Shown here piece by piece: positions 24,393 to 33,217 of a stretch of 64,000 bases of DNA; within the stretch, counting starts at the first letter, position 1, and each line of letters opens with the position of its first letter. Made by a program: the position numbers and the translations under genes. The notes beneath the pieces were generated by a model. The model was not told where the DNA came from. It saw only the letters and a program-made list of their open reading frames with translations, and made no database searches. The stretch is from the NCBI RefSeq assembly GCF_003287275.1, contig NZ_QEVW01000012.1:186001-250000 (forward strand). Reading direction: 5' to 3'. This DNA is from Paenibacillus taichungensis. GTDB lineage: Bacteria > Bacillota > Bacilli > Paenibacillales > Paenibacillaceae.

Positions 24393-27008
24393 TTACAATA
24401 TTTCAATATATCCTTCGGTTCCATGTACCCGAATTCGTTGCCCATCTTTTATTCGATGGGTTGCCTTCTCCACTCCGACAATGGCCGGCAAGCCATATTC
24501 ACGCGCAATCACAGCTCCATGGGTCATCAGTCCACCCACTTCCGTCACTAGGCCTTTAATAGATACAAATAATGGTGTCCAACTCGGATCCGTATAGGGA
24601 GTCACTAGTATGTCTCCATCTTCCAGATCCGCATCTTCAATATTAAAGATGACACGTGCACGGCCCTCGATAACTCCCGAAGAAACAGGCAGACCCACAA
24701 TGGCTTCGGCTGGCATATTTTCACGTTTATACTGACCTGTAATGATTTCACCATCAGACGTGATCACACGAGGGGGAGTTAGCTTTTCATAGATTTTGTA
24801 ATCGTCTTTCCGTTGAGTAATGATCTTCTCATCCTGTTCATTGGTGCGAACAACTTCACGAAGTTCTTCATAAGTGAGATAGTATATATCTTCTTTTCCA
24901 GCAATAACACCCGCTTGTGCAAGTCGCTCAGCTTCTTTCAATAAAGCCTGTTTATATACAAAGTAACGATTGATGATGCCGTATTTGGGATATTCCCGAT
25001 AACCGATGAAGTTGCGAACCAGGTCGATCATTCGTTTCGTTTCCTTGGCTTTTTGTTCACCACCAGGCAACAGCTTCAATCGATCTAGTATCTCCTGTTC
25101 TTTCTTCAACGCTTCCTGTCGTCCCTGCTCGAATTTCCGTTTGCTTTCATTAGGCTCAAAGTTTTTGATGTTACCTAGAATCAGCGGCACAATGGTAATG
25201 GGTTTTTCAATCCAACGGGTTCTGGTCAGATCAATTTCTCCGGCACATCGCATTCCGTATTTGTCCAGATAATCCTGGATAGCGTCCCTTGTGTCCTGTC
25301 CTCCCTCAACCTTAAGCAGTTCATCCATAAAGTCATCCTCTTTCACATGCTGTAAATAAGCAATGACTTCAGGATAGGGACGAATTACATCTGCAACATC
25401 CAGTAAAGCCAGACCCATTTCCGAAGTGATATTGTTAGGAACAGATTGAGACAGTGTATCTGCGGCATTTTTCTCACCCAACCACTTTTCCATGTTTTCA
25501 TTAATCCATGCAGAAGCATTCATGGCAGTCATAAATACATTTGAACTTCGTGGGTCAGATAGAAATCTCTTCAATTCTTGGAGATCTTCAAGGATAAAAT
25601 TAAACAAATCCAACCCAGACTTGTTTTGGATGTTACGTTTTAACGCTTCTACTGAGGCTTGATTGCTCGTAATCAAATCAGAGACGATAGTCGATTCATT
25701 TTCAATATGTGCTTGAAACCCCTCGGACACGCTCTGTTTATGGTTATTACGTGGTATTGGTGCTGGCTGATCAATAGGTAACGATTTTATGAAATTCTCG
25801 CGCTCGATTACATTTGTAAGTGCGTCCTTAAGGAGCGGATCGGATTGTCCCATGGTATTTATGAAGTTTTCTCTCATGACAGGCGAAGCCAGCCTAGGCG
25901 TAATATCAACAAACAATCTTCCACCAGCTATACGCATGGGTGCCGGAGTCGTTAATAGGAAGAAAGATAAGCCCAGTGGTTTCATGGGATCAGTCATCAT
26001 TTGTTGATGACCCACAGAAAGGTACACATGATTTTCCTGGTCGCTCGCTTCAGGAATAGGGTATAACGTAGTGATTGGCCGACTTTGGACTATATAAAAC
26101 GTATCATCCGCCAAACACCATTCAATATCTTGCGGGAAACCAAAATGAGCTTCAATCTGTCTTCCTATGCGTGCCAGTTCTAAAATCTGTTGATCGGTAA
26201 GTGTTTGCGTCTTTTGCAGCACGGGATCGATCTGATGTGTAGACGTTCCACCCTCTTTCCTTCCATACATAGCCAACGTTTTGACGGCTATCCTCTTATC
26301 GACAATTTCACCTTCTCGTACTTTATAACAATCGGCAGATACCAAGCCGGACACCAACGCCTCACCAAGTCCAAAGCTGGCATCTATGGATAGCAGTTTC
26401 CGGTTGGATGTGATCGGATCAGCCGTAAATAAAATCCCTGAGGCCGTTGGGAATATCATCTTTTGAATGACAACGGACAAATAAACCTGACCATGATCAA
26501 ATCCATTTTGCATACGGTAGATTACTGCGCGATCCGTAAACAGGGAAGCCCAACATTTGCTGATATGGTGCATAATTGATTCTTTCCCAATGATATTTAA
26601 ATAGGTGTCTTGTTGACCCGCAAAAGAGGCATGTGGTAAATCTTCAGCGGTCGCACTAGAACGTACTGCATACGCATGACCCTCTCCAAATGTGGAGAGA
26701 TAAAGAGCAACTTCTTTTTCAACATCGACAGGAATGTCTACGCCCATAATAAGTTCCCTGATCTTCCTGCTGATATTACCAATTTGCTCTCGTTCTCCTA
26801 TTTTCAACAAGGTTAGTTGATTCAGTAACGCATGATATGCTTCATTTTGTTCGATGGCCTTTTGATACCCAACAGTTGTAACACAAAATCCATCGGGGAC
26901 CTCTACTCCTTCAACCTTTGATAACTTCGCTAGATTTAATCCTTTTCCACCAACGAGCGCAAGTTGCAATTTTTCCGTTTCCTGAAATCCGATAACCAAA
27001 GAATTCAT
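24393..27008 (-). CDS. rph: rifampin phosphotransferase
   Basis: This 871-residue enzyme transfers the beta-phosphate of ATP to rifamycins, inactivating them. From memory the sequence closely follows the Listeria/Paenibacillus Rph family along its whole length. The ATP-binding domain comes first (VGGKGLNLAKLSKVEGVEVPDGF; AVRSSATAEDLPHASFAGQ; DIEWCLADDTFYIVQSRPIT). The middle rifamycin-binding domain includes HQQMMTDPMKPLGLSF and KYGMRCAGEIDLTRTRW. The C-terminal swivelling domain carries the phospho-relay His830 in GGLMTHGAVIAREYG. PEP synthase, a paralogue, is the alternative, but the RPH-specific middle domain argues for Rph. A candidate promoter lies at 27131-27159, leaving a leader of about 115 bases that overlaps a possible divergent small RNA. 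No rifamycin-associated element was seen. Confidence 0.88.
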   Translation of the reverse strand: MNSLVIGFQETEKLQLALVGGKGLNLAKLSKVEGVEVPDGFCVTTVGYQKAIEQNEAYHALLNQLTLLKIGEREQIGNISRKIRELIMGVDIPVDVEKEVALYLSTFGEGHAYAVRSSATAEDLPHASFAGQQDTYLNIIGKESIMHHISKCWASLFTDRAVIYRMQNGFDHGQVYLSVVIQKMIFPTASGILFTADPITSNRKLLSIDASFGLGEALVSGLVSADCYKVREGEIVDKRIAVKTLAMYGRKEGGTSTHQIDPVLQKTQTLTDQQILELARIGRQIEAHFGFPQDIEWCLADDTFYIVQSRPITTLYPIPEASDQENHVYLSVGHQQMMTDPMKPLGLSFFLLTTPAPMRIAGGRLFVDITPRLASPVMRENFINTMGQSDPLLKDALTNVIERENFIKSLPIDQPAPIPRNNHKQSVSEGFQAHIENESTIVSDLITSNQASVEALKRNIQNKSGLDLFNFILEDLQELKRFLSDPRSSNVFMTAMNASAWINENMEKWLGEKNAADTLSQSVPNNITSEMGLALLDVADVIRPYPEVIAYLQHVKEDDFMDELLKVEGGQDTRDAIQDYLDKYGMRCAGEIDLTRTRWIEKPITIVPLILGNIKNFEPNESKRKFEQGRQEALKKEQEILDRLKLLPGGEQKAKETKRMIDLVRNFIGYREYPKYGIINRYFVYKQALLKEAERLAQAGVIAGKEDIYYLTYEELREVVRTNEQDEKIITQRKDDYKIYEKLTPPRVITSDGEIITGQYKRENMPAEAIVGLPVSSGVIEGRARVIFNIEDADLEDGDILVTPYTDPSWTPLFVSIKGLVTEVGGLMTHGAVIAREYGLPAIVGVEKATHRIKDGQRIRVHGTEGYIEIL

Positions 27009-27047
27009 TCCGTATCTCCCCTAACCAATAAATTGAGAAAAAAACAT

Positions 27048-27077
27048 TTGACAAAGAGTTTACCGCCATGATAAGAT
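27048..27077 (+). promoter_or_regulatory. strong sigma-A-type promoter pointing away from rph
   Basis: TTGACA (27048-27053), 18 bases, then TAAGAT (27072-27077) with an extended-10 TG at 27069-27070. It faces the plus strand, opposite to rph, yet no plus-strand gene follows before a terminator. Confidence 0.5.
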
Positions 27078-27130
27078 TTAAATATAAGATAAGATATTTA
27101 TGTCTACGATATCAAAAGAAATGTAATCTG

Positions 27131-27159
27131 ATTATAACATTGTGTTTATTTATATACAA
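27131..27159 (-). promoter_or_regulatory. probable rph promoter
   Basis: On the minus strand: TTGTAT (27154-27159), 17 bases, TATAAT (27131-27136) with extended-10 TG directly upstream. It gives an untranslated leader of about 115 bases before the rph start. Confidence 0.55.
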
Positions 27160-27164
27160 TATCG

Positions 27165-27197
27165 AAGAACCTGGGATAATTGCCCAGGTTCTTTTTT
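27165..27197 (+). terminator. strong terminator, T-run on the plus strand
   Basis: A perfect 11-bp stem (AAGAACCTGGG/CCCAGGTTCTT) with a 7-base loop runs into a T-run on the plus strand. On the minus strand it lies 25 bases beyond the kinase stop but has only a short T tail there. It may therefore act in both directions. Confidence 0.8.
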
Positions 27198-27221
27198 GAT
27201 TCAAATATTATTAATAGCCTA

Positions 27222-28970
27222 TCAAAACATGGCTCTCCTCAACCAGATCTCAATTTTCGTACCTTGCCGCATTTTGGATTGTACATGAATTTCTCCGCCG
27301 TGTGCTTCCACGATCGTTTTGGCAATGCTCATCCCAAGTCCAGAGCCAGCCGTCGATTCCTCTGTATTTGTTCCCCGATAATAACGATTGAACAAATGCT
27401 GCAGCGTTTCCTCGTCCATCCCTTTGCCATTATCGAATACGCGGATACATGCCTTATTGTTCATTCTGCCGATGGAAACGGTCACGTTCACGCCTGGCGG
27501 GTTATGCTTCACGGCGTTGGACAGCAAGTTATCCATTAACCGCAGCAACCAGGTTTCATCAGCCTGTACCCACAAGGGACGCTCCTCTCCAACGTAGTGA
27601 AACTGGTATTCAGATAGCGTAGCGTCATTGACATACTTCAGCACGGAGCAACGCACCAGCTCAACCAAATCGATTTTCCGAAGCTCCATAATCGAATCAC
27701 CTTGCTTGAGCTGATGGATCATGGAAAAGTCAGAGATCAACTCAAGCATGTAATCCCCCTTTTCCCGGATCGTCGCCCCCATGGTACGCATCTCTCCTTG
27801 GCTCCATTGTTCCGGTAAACTCTCAAGCATATATCCATAACCTTGAATGGTGGACAGAGGGGTTCGCAGATCATGTGAAATTCCTGACATCCACTCTCTT
27901 TGATCTTTCTCCAGCCGCTCGCGCTCCTTCTCGGTTTGGGCCAATTGATCAGCCATTTGATAGAAGGATTCAATGACTTCCTTATAGAGCCTGTAACGGT
28001 TTCGCATCGTGCCATTGGAGCGGAATATCTTGCGTTTGTCCTTGGCGGTAAGTACCTGATCATACTGCCCACGCCCCATACGTTCGAACCAGCCTGCGAA
28101 CAAAATTAGTGGCTGACCGTAACGGTAGCCATGCCAGACCGATAAGGGTACTGCCAAGAGAAGAGCTAGACCTGCAAACCACATGAGTCCGCGTGTTGCC
28201 GTATCCATCGCCGGATGTTTCAAAGGACCACCCGCTGGATTGCGCGTATAAAGAATCCAGGTCATTCCACTACGCTGGTCCCGATGGGCGACAATATTCG
28301 TATCATAGTTGCTGGGCGATTGCTGGATTGCCAGAATGTCCAGTGGACGGTAGCCCTTCTGCAAATAAGTTTCATCACCGATGGCTTGTTCTGCATGACC
28401 AGAGGAATTGATTACCTGGAGATAACTGCCGGTTTCACGCAGTCGCTGATCCAGAAAGGGAAGCTTTTCGCTAGACACCCTCCCTTGTTGCCCATATTCG
28501 TGGAACCAGGCCATGAGCTGATCAAGATCAGAACTTTGGTAGCCAAGGACATACAGAACCGGCACATTAAAGGCAAAGTTCAGATGAGTTTGAACAGCAT
28601 ATGTCCCAAGTGTCCGTGTCTCCTGAATATCGAGCAGTTGGGCGATAGAGTACGATGGCGACAGCCCATCATACGAATTTGTATTTACTTCGTAGATGAC
28701 GTCCCCTTCGGCATTTACAACCTGCATCCACATTCCTTTTTCCTCAATGAGCTTATCCCACTTGGGGGAGATCTGAATGGTCCCGTCCTTTGAAGAAGCT
28801 TCTTGAGCAATCAGTTGTAAGGCACCTACTGAAAAGTTCCGGCGCAACTCACTATTGGTCGTGTTTTGAAAGTATATAATGCAAGCAATGAGAGTAATGG
28901 CCAGAATGATCAGGGCATAAAAGATCAATTGATACGTGAAGTGGAATGTCATGCGCTGTTGTATCTTCAT
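27222..28970 (-). CDS. membrane sensor histidine kinase
   Basis: This is the kinase of an OmpR-type two-component system, 582 residues. Membrane helices lie at about 12-32 and 257-277 and enclose a large extracellular sensor. The H-box is GISHDLRTPLSTIQGYGYMLE (His about 378), the N-box DNLLSNAVKHNP, and the ATP lid regions are VFDNGKGMDE and GSGLGMSIAKTIVEAHGG. Its start overlaps the stop of the upstream response regulator by 4 bases. The signal is unknown; the regulator's likely binding repeats sit upstream of the operon and of the divergent ybjQ-like gene. Confidence 0.93.
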   Translation of the reverse strand: MKIQQRMTFHFTYQLIFYALIILAITLIACIIYFQNTTNSELRRNFSVGALQLIAQEASSKDGTIQISPKWDKLIEEKGMWMQVVNAEGDVIYEVNTNSYDGLSPSYSIAQLLDIQETRTLGTYAVQTHLNFAFNVPVLYVLGYQSSDLDQLMAWFHEYGQQGRVSSEKLPFLDQRLRETGSYLQVINSSGHAEQAIGDETYLQKGYRPLDILAIQQSPSNYDTNIVAHRDQRSGMTWILYTRNPAGGPLKHPAMDTATRGLMWFAGLALLLAVPLSVWHGYRYGQPLILFAGWFERMGRGQYDQVLTAKDKRKIFRSNGTMRNRYRLYKEVIESFYQMADQLAQTEKERERLEKDQREWMSGISHDLRTPLSTIQGYGYMLESLPEQWSQGEMRTMGATIREKGDYMLELISDFSMIHQLKQGDSIMELRKIDLVELVRCSVLKYVNDATLSEYQFHYVGEERPLWVQADETWLLRLMDNLLSNAVKHNPPGVNVTVSIGRMNNKACIRVFDNGKGMDEETLQHLFNRYYRGTNTEESTAGSGLGMSIAKTIVEAHGGEIHVQSKMRQGTKIEIWLRRAMF

Positions 28971-29701
28971 TGCTCCTGAAACTCCTTCGACAGCTTGTAG
29001 CCGAGCCCGCGTACAGTGAGCAGCAATCTTGGATTTCCTGGATCGCTCTCGATCTTCTCTCGTATGCGCCGAATATGTACCATTACCGTGGAGTCATCTC
29101 CCTGTCCGTTGATCCCCCACACCTGATCGTAGAGCTGTGTTTTGGAAAATACGACTCCTGGAAACTTGCAGAAATGCAGCAGTAGATGGAAAACCTGTGC
29201 AGGACAAGGGACAGACTGTCCCTCCACGATTAACTCACCTTCCGCCTCATTCACGGTGAAGCGGCCGAATCGGTAAACCCCTGGTTCAGGACGCTTCACC
29301 TGACTCACAGTTGGAGTTTCAGGCTCCAAACGGCGTATGCGCGCCTGAATTCTTGCAGCTACCTCCAAAGGATTGAAGGGCTTGGTAATATAATCGTCCC
29401 CGCCCATGGCGAATCCCCTCAGCACATCGAGATCGGATGCCTTAGCCGTCAGAAATAAAATATGCGGATTTCCGTATTCACGAAGCTTGGAGCAGAGCTC
29501 CAGACCACTCCCGTCCGGGAGCGTGATGTCGAGCAGGACGATATCCGGGGAAACCCGCTTCACCAGATCGAGAGCTTCCGCACAGGTGGAGGCATCGTAC
29601 AGCTGATGAAACCCTGCCCTGCGAAGCACCATTTGCAGCATGGTGACTATCGAGGGTTCGTCGTCGACAATTGCGATTTTAATATCCGTTTGATTAGTCA
29701 T
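28967..29701 (-). CDS. OmpR-family response regulator
   Basis: This DNA-binding partner of the downstream kinase has a receiver domain at residues 1-115 (IAIVDDEPSIV, phospho-acceptor in DIVLLDITLPDG, Lys in YITKPFNPLEV) and a C-terminal winged helix (LLLHFCKFPGVVFSKTQLYDQVWG, VMVHIRRIREKI, LLTVRGLGYKL). The frame extends to ATG at 29719, but ATG at 29701 has GGGTGA 6 bases before it and gives a normal start, MTNQTDIKIAIVDDE (244 residues). It probably autoregulates through the repeats at 29737-29799. Confidence 0.92.
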   Translation of the reverse strand: MTNQTDIKIAIVDDEPSIVTMLQMVLRRAGFHQLYDASTCAEALDLVKRVSPDIVLLDITLPDGSGLELCSKLREYGNPHILFLTAKASDLDVLRGFAMGGDDYITKPFNPLEVAARIQARIRRLEPETPTVSQVKRPEPGVYRFGRFTVNEAEGELIVEGQSVPCPAQVFHLLLHFCKFPGVVFSKTQLYDQVWGINGQGDDSTVMVHIRRIREKIESDPGNPRLLLTVRGLGYKLSKEFQEQ

Positions 29702-29736
29702 CGTTTTCACCCATTTCATAGTAGCATACTCACATT

Positions 29737-29799
29737 AACAGAACCTAAACGGCTTGGGCAAACTTAAACGATTGTTCAGCAACTCGTTTAGGCTCTGTT
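29737..29799. promoter_or_regulatory. inverted and direct repeats between the two-component operon and ybjQ-like gene
   Basis: The 15-bp arms AACAGAACCTAAACG and CGTTTAGGCTCTGTT (one mismatch) are 33 bases apart. A third copy of the core (TTAAACG) lies between them at 29764-29770. The arrangement suits binding of the OmpR-type regulator encoded on one side and control in both directions. Confidence 0.5.
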
Positions 29800-29872
29800 T
29801 CAATAACGCTGTTAGCATAGGAAATGAGATACTGATTCGCAACAAATCTACTTTATTTTAGGAGGAAAACAT

Positions 29873-30184
29873 TTGCTAATTACAACAACACCAATAATTG
29901 AAGGTTCCCCAGTCAGACAGTATATCGGCGTTGCAACAGGTGAAGTCATCATCGCTGCCAATGTCGGGAGAGACTTTCTCGCTTCATTTAGAGATCTTGT
30001 AGGCGGCCGTTCTCGTACCTATGAGAACAAGCTAAGGGAAGCAAGAGACGCTGCCTTTGAAGAAATAACCGAGCAAGCCGCACAGATGGGAGCCAATGCC
30101 GTAATCGGTGTGGATCTGAATTACGAGGTTGTCCGTCAAGGTATGCTCATGGTTGCTGTAAGCGGAACGGCAGTTATTATTTAG
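29873..30184 (+). CDS. YbjQ/UPF0145 family protein
   Basis: This is a 103-residue cytoplasmic protein of the YbjQ family (often called heavy-metal-binding domain, though the function is unproven). Family motifs are present: VATGEVIIAANVGRDFLASFRDLVGGRS, then EQAAQMGANAVIGVDLNYE. Translation starts at TTG with AGGAGG 8 bases upstream. It is divergent from the OmpR-type two-component system and may belong to its regulon. Confidence 0.9.
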   Translation: MLITTTPIIEGSPVRQYIGVATGEVIIAANVGRDFLASFRDLVGGRSRTYENKLREARDAAFEEITEQAAQMGANAVIGVDLNYEVVRQGMLMVAVSGTAVII

Positions 30185-30193
30185 GCATCCAAA

Positions 30194-30685
30194 CTAACCA
30201 AAATATAAGTCTATTAATTTTTGGTCATCTATTTCATCCGATAAATCAATAAAGTATTGTTGTTGCCACTTTTGTGTTTGCACAGCTGATTTATTTAACT
30301 CTTTTTCCCAAGAAGGGTAAACTCTAATAGCCATCTTCCCTTTAGTGTCATTGTTTTTCAAAATTCCTTTTTCGAGTAATTTAGATTTTGGAAAAACGAA
30401 TTGTCCCTTCATATTTCCATTTATAATTGAGATTATTAGTTTGTCTGGACTTTCGAAAAAGGAGTACGGTTGATTTTGATTGTTTTCGTCTTTTTCCCAA
30501 AATACAACAAAAAAACCTTTTTTCTTTGGAGTTAATTTGGCGAGGCGACTTCGATATTTATAATCTCCAATATAGATAATCATTCCTTCATATTCTCTAT
30601 TATGCTTTTCTTCAATAATGCAGGTAATCTCTATATTATCAAAGTTAGCAAGTATGCTATCTATTAGCTCTTTAGATTTAAACAT
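30194..30685 (-). CDS. MepB family protein
   Basis: This 163-residue protein matches the MepB family, first noted beside the staphylococcal mepA multidrug gene; its biochemical role is unknown. Recognisable pieces are YRSRLAKLTPKKKGFFVVFWEK, ESPDKLIISI, GQFVFPKSKLLEKGIL, KMAIRVYPSW and TQKWQQQYFIDL. The gene is more AT-rich than its neighbours, a hint of separate origin. It stands alone and ends 10 bases from the convergent ybjQ-like gene. Confidence 0.85.
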   Translation of the reverse strand: MFKSKELIDSILANFDNIEITCIIEEKHNREYEGMIIYIGDYKYRSRLAKLTPKKKGFFVVFWEKDENNQNQPYSFFESPDKLIISIINGNMKGQFVFPKSKLLEKGILKNNDTKGKMAIRVYPSWEKELNKSAVQTQKWQQQYFIDLSDEIDDQKLIDLYFG

Positions 30686-30850
30686 GCTATCATCCCCTCA
30701 ATCATTTTTCACAACGTTAATTATAGCCTCTTAGCTTTGTATGAAACGGAAATTCATTTTTTTGTTACAGCTACTCGCAGTTTGTGATATGGTCAGTGAG
30801 GTGCGATCAGACCGTACACATTTACATATCATGCGAGGAGAAGATTGAAA

Positions 30851-31795
30851 GTGAATGAAATAAAAGCAATGGAGAACCCGAATAAGTTTAGCGATCCTCT
30901 ATTTGTAACGTTAGTTGCAAGTATTTGCTGCTTGTTATGGGGAAGTGCCTACCCGTTTATTAAGCTTGGATATAGTGCTTTTGACATCCTGGCAGAAGAT
31001 ATTCCATCCAAATTTGTATTTGCGGGTTATCGATTTATTTTGGCAGGATTACTGCTTCTTTTCCTGTTTCGTGTCATTAGTAAACGGAAATTTGAACTGT
31101 CTGGACGGCAATTTTCAAGCTTAATATTGCTTGGCTTGTTCCAAACAGGTCTGCAGTATCTGTTTTTTTATGTGGGTGTAGCCAATACGACAGGAGTCAA
31201 AGGTTCGATTATGAATGCGACAACGACCTTTTTCAGTGTTGTTCTAGCTCACTTTTTATATAAAAATGATAAACTGAGCAAAAATAAAATAGCCGGCTGT
31301 CTGCTTGGATTTATTGGCGTAATCATTGTTAATTTCCACTCCAACCTGCTGGAATTCTCTTTCTCTCTCACAGGTGAAGGTTTCGTTATTATTGCGGCTC
31401 TTATTTTTTCTATTACGGCCATCTATGCAAAGCACTTAACTGGCTCCATCGACGTCCTCGTTATTACCGGAGTTAGCCTGTTTGTCGGCGGACTGGGACT
31501 CACCATACTGGGATTACTGCTTGGCGGCCGGGTTACCCATTTTACACTTGAATCAACGGGTATCTTGATTTACTTAGTTTTACTTTCATCAGCTGCATTT
31601 TGCTTGTGGAATCTACTTCTGAAATACAACAAAGTGGGGAAAGTATCAGTGTATAACTTCCTTATCCCTGTCTTTGGTGCATTGCTATCGGCATTGTTTT
31701 TGGGAGAAACGATTTTGGAATTCAAAAACCTAGTCGCATTGCTCTTTGTATCCATCGGTATTTATATGGTCAATAGAGTCACCTCATCAAAATAA
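30851..31795 (+). CDS. EamA/DMT-family transporter
   Basis: This is a drug/metabolite transporter with ten predicted helices in two EamA repeats (ICCLLWGSAYPFIKLGY near the N-terminus; second repeat from about residue 150, FVIIAALIFSITAIYAKHL). The GTG at 30851 has GAGGAG about 10 bases upstream; a TTG two codons earlier (30845) is closer to it and remains possible. The substrate is unknown. A bidirectional terminator separates it from the convergent serine hydrolase gene. Confidence 0.88.
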   Translation: MNEIKAMENPNKFSDPLFVTLVASICCLLWGSAYPFIKLGYSAFDILAEDIPSKFVFAGYRFILAGLLLLFLFRVISKRKFELSGRQFSSLILLGLFQTGLQYLFFYVGVANTTGVKGSIMNATTTFFSVVLAHFLYKNDKLSKNKIAGCLLGFIGVIIVNFHSNLLEFSFSLTGEGFVIIAALIFSITAIYAKHLTGSIDVLVITGVSLFVGGLGLTILGLLLGGRVTHFTLESTGILIYLVLLSSAAFCLWNLLLKYNKVGKVSVYNFLIPVFGALLSALFLGETILEFKNLVALLFVSIGIYMVNRVTSSK

Positions 31796-31860
31796 TATTT
31801 TTCTTTCCAAACGAATGGGGACCACCCACCTAAGACTTGGTACAAGAACGTACTCTTTAA

Positions 31861-31899
31861 ATACAAAAAGGTCGCTAATTAGCGACCTTTTCTTGTATT
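31861..31899. terminator. bidirectional terminator
   Basis: ATACAAAAAGGTCGCTAA pairs with a nearly exact complement ending in TTTTCTTGTAT. A- and T-runs on both sides serve the convergent EamA (+) and serine hydrolase (-) genes. Confidence 0.85.
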
Positions 31900-31919
31900 T
31901 AAAGCCTCACCTTTTCGCA

Positions 31920-33053
31920 TTACAAACAGGAATAAACAACATTACGCAAGCGCCGATGAACATAAGGCTCCTGATTGTTCAGCAGATGCTGCGCATACAT
32001 GACCGTAAGTTCAGAGTCTGGATCAATGATGGCCATACAGCCCGCAGCACCACTCCATCCAAATTCACCTAGTGGACTTAACGAACCGCTGCCAGCTTTG
32101 GAGATATGCGTACGTACACCCAGCCCATAACCATACCCTCCCATATGATCCCAGGAGTAATCACCACGGGTCAGATCGTTCAGATGGTCTGTGCGCATCA
32201 GCTCAATTGAAGCCTGTGACAGAATGCGAACGCCTTTCGGACTTGTTCCTTTTCCCGTCAGTGCGCTAAGAAACAGTGCATAGTCGCTAACGGTGGACAA
32301 TAGTCCGGCACCACCGCTCTCCAAATCCGTGCCTACCCGGAATCCGTTTCCGTCCATTCGGATGGCTTTTTCAAGCTCATCATTGTAAGCATACTGCGGA
32401 ATCAGGCGGGTCTTTTGTTCATCGTTCAGATCGAACGCCGTATCGTTCATACCCAGCGGCCCGATAATTTCTTCTTGCAGATACATACCAAAACGTCTGC
32501 CACTTACAACCTCGACCAAGGCTCCCAGCACGTCGTGACACATACTATAGTTCCAATGCGTACCTGGCTCAAACAGAAGCGGTTCCTTGGCGAGCGCTTT
32601 CGCGAAGTCTCTTGTCGATAATGTTCCGTTGGTGTTCTGCACAGCTTCCTGAATGCTTGGCGAGCCAACATCATAGGAGAACCCGGCAGTCATCGTAAAC
32701 AAGTCGCGTACTGTAATTGCCTTTGTCGCTTTTTCCAATCTGACCTCGCCGCTCGATAATGTTTTCTTCACCGTCATCTCGGCGTATTCCGGCAGATAGT
32801 CGGATACCGGATCGCTCAGCAGCATCTGCCCTCTCTCGACAAGTTGAAGCGCTGCCACACAGGTCATAATTTTCGTCATGGAGTAAAGATTAAAGATTGC
32901 CCCATCGCCGATGGGCGTTTGCTCCTCCAGATTGGCGTAACCATTCCGGTAACGGAAAACGGTATCATTTTGATGCATCACAAGGACCTCTGCCCACGGA
33001 ATTCTCCATGATGTGATGCGATCAATAAATGACGCTAGCGGTTTAAAGTCCAT
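31920..33053 (-). CDS. serine hydrolase of the beta-lactamase/EstB family
   Basis: This is a class C beta-lactamase-like esterase or peptidase of 377 residues without a signal peptide. The catalytic SxxK motif is SMTK (residues about 56-59, in IFNLYSMTKIMTC), the Tyr motif YSM lies in HWNYSMCHDVLG (about 168), and a late GWSGAAG replaces the HxG box. The open frame extends 24 codons upstream to 33125, but the ATG at 33053 follows GGACGGGG and begins MDFKPLASFID, the usual family start. Such proteins cleave esters or cell-wall peptides; the real substrate is unknown. Confidence 0.88.
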   Translation of the reverse strand: MDFKPLASFIDRITSWRIPWAEVLVMHQNDTVFRYRNGYANLEEQTPIGDGAIFNLYSMTKIMTCVAALQLVERGQMLLSDPVSDYLPEYAEMTVKKTLSSGEVRLEKATKAITVRDLFTMTAGFSYDVGSPSIQEAVQNTNGTLSTRDFAKALAKEPLLFEPGTHWNYSMCHDVLGALVEVVSGRRFGMYLQEEIIGPLGMNDTAFDLNDEQKTRLIPQYAYNDELEKAIRMDGNGFRVGTDLESGGAGLLSTVSDYALFLSALTGKGTSPKGVRILSQASIELMRTDHLNDLTRGDYSWDHMGGYGYGLGVRTHISKAGSGSLSPLGEFGWSGAAGCMAIIDPDSELTVMYAQHLLNNQEPYVHRRLRNVVYSCL

Positions 33054-33217
33054 ATTTCCCCGTCCTTCTATGTAGAATCGTTTATCAATGCACATCGTGG
33101 ATCTATGTTCATACACATGACCCACATAGTATTAATATACGACCATTCACATGCATTGACCATATCTAATGAAAAGCAACTTTAAACATTCTGCACCACT
33201 TTTTAGGATCGGTACAA

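Larger units (their letters stand above)
27084..27197 (+). ncRNA. candidate small RNA divergent from and overlapping the rph leader
   Basis: The promoter at 27048-27077 and the plus-oriented terminator at 27165-27197 define a hypothetical transcript of about 115 bases with no credible ORF (only an 8-codon ATG frame without a ribosome-binding site). Its 5' end would be antisense to the first 40 or so bases of the rph mRNA if that starts near 27124. Everything here is inferred from promoter and terminator signals. Confidence 0.35.

Noticed and set aside
27009..27221. Rifamycin-associated element (RAE) upstream of rph
   Set aside because: I looked for the 19-bp GC-rich inverted repeat known from actinomycete rph promoters and found nothing similar; the region is AT-rich.
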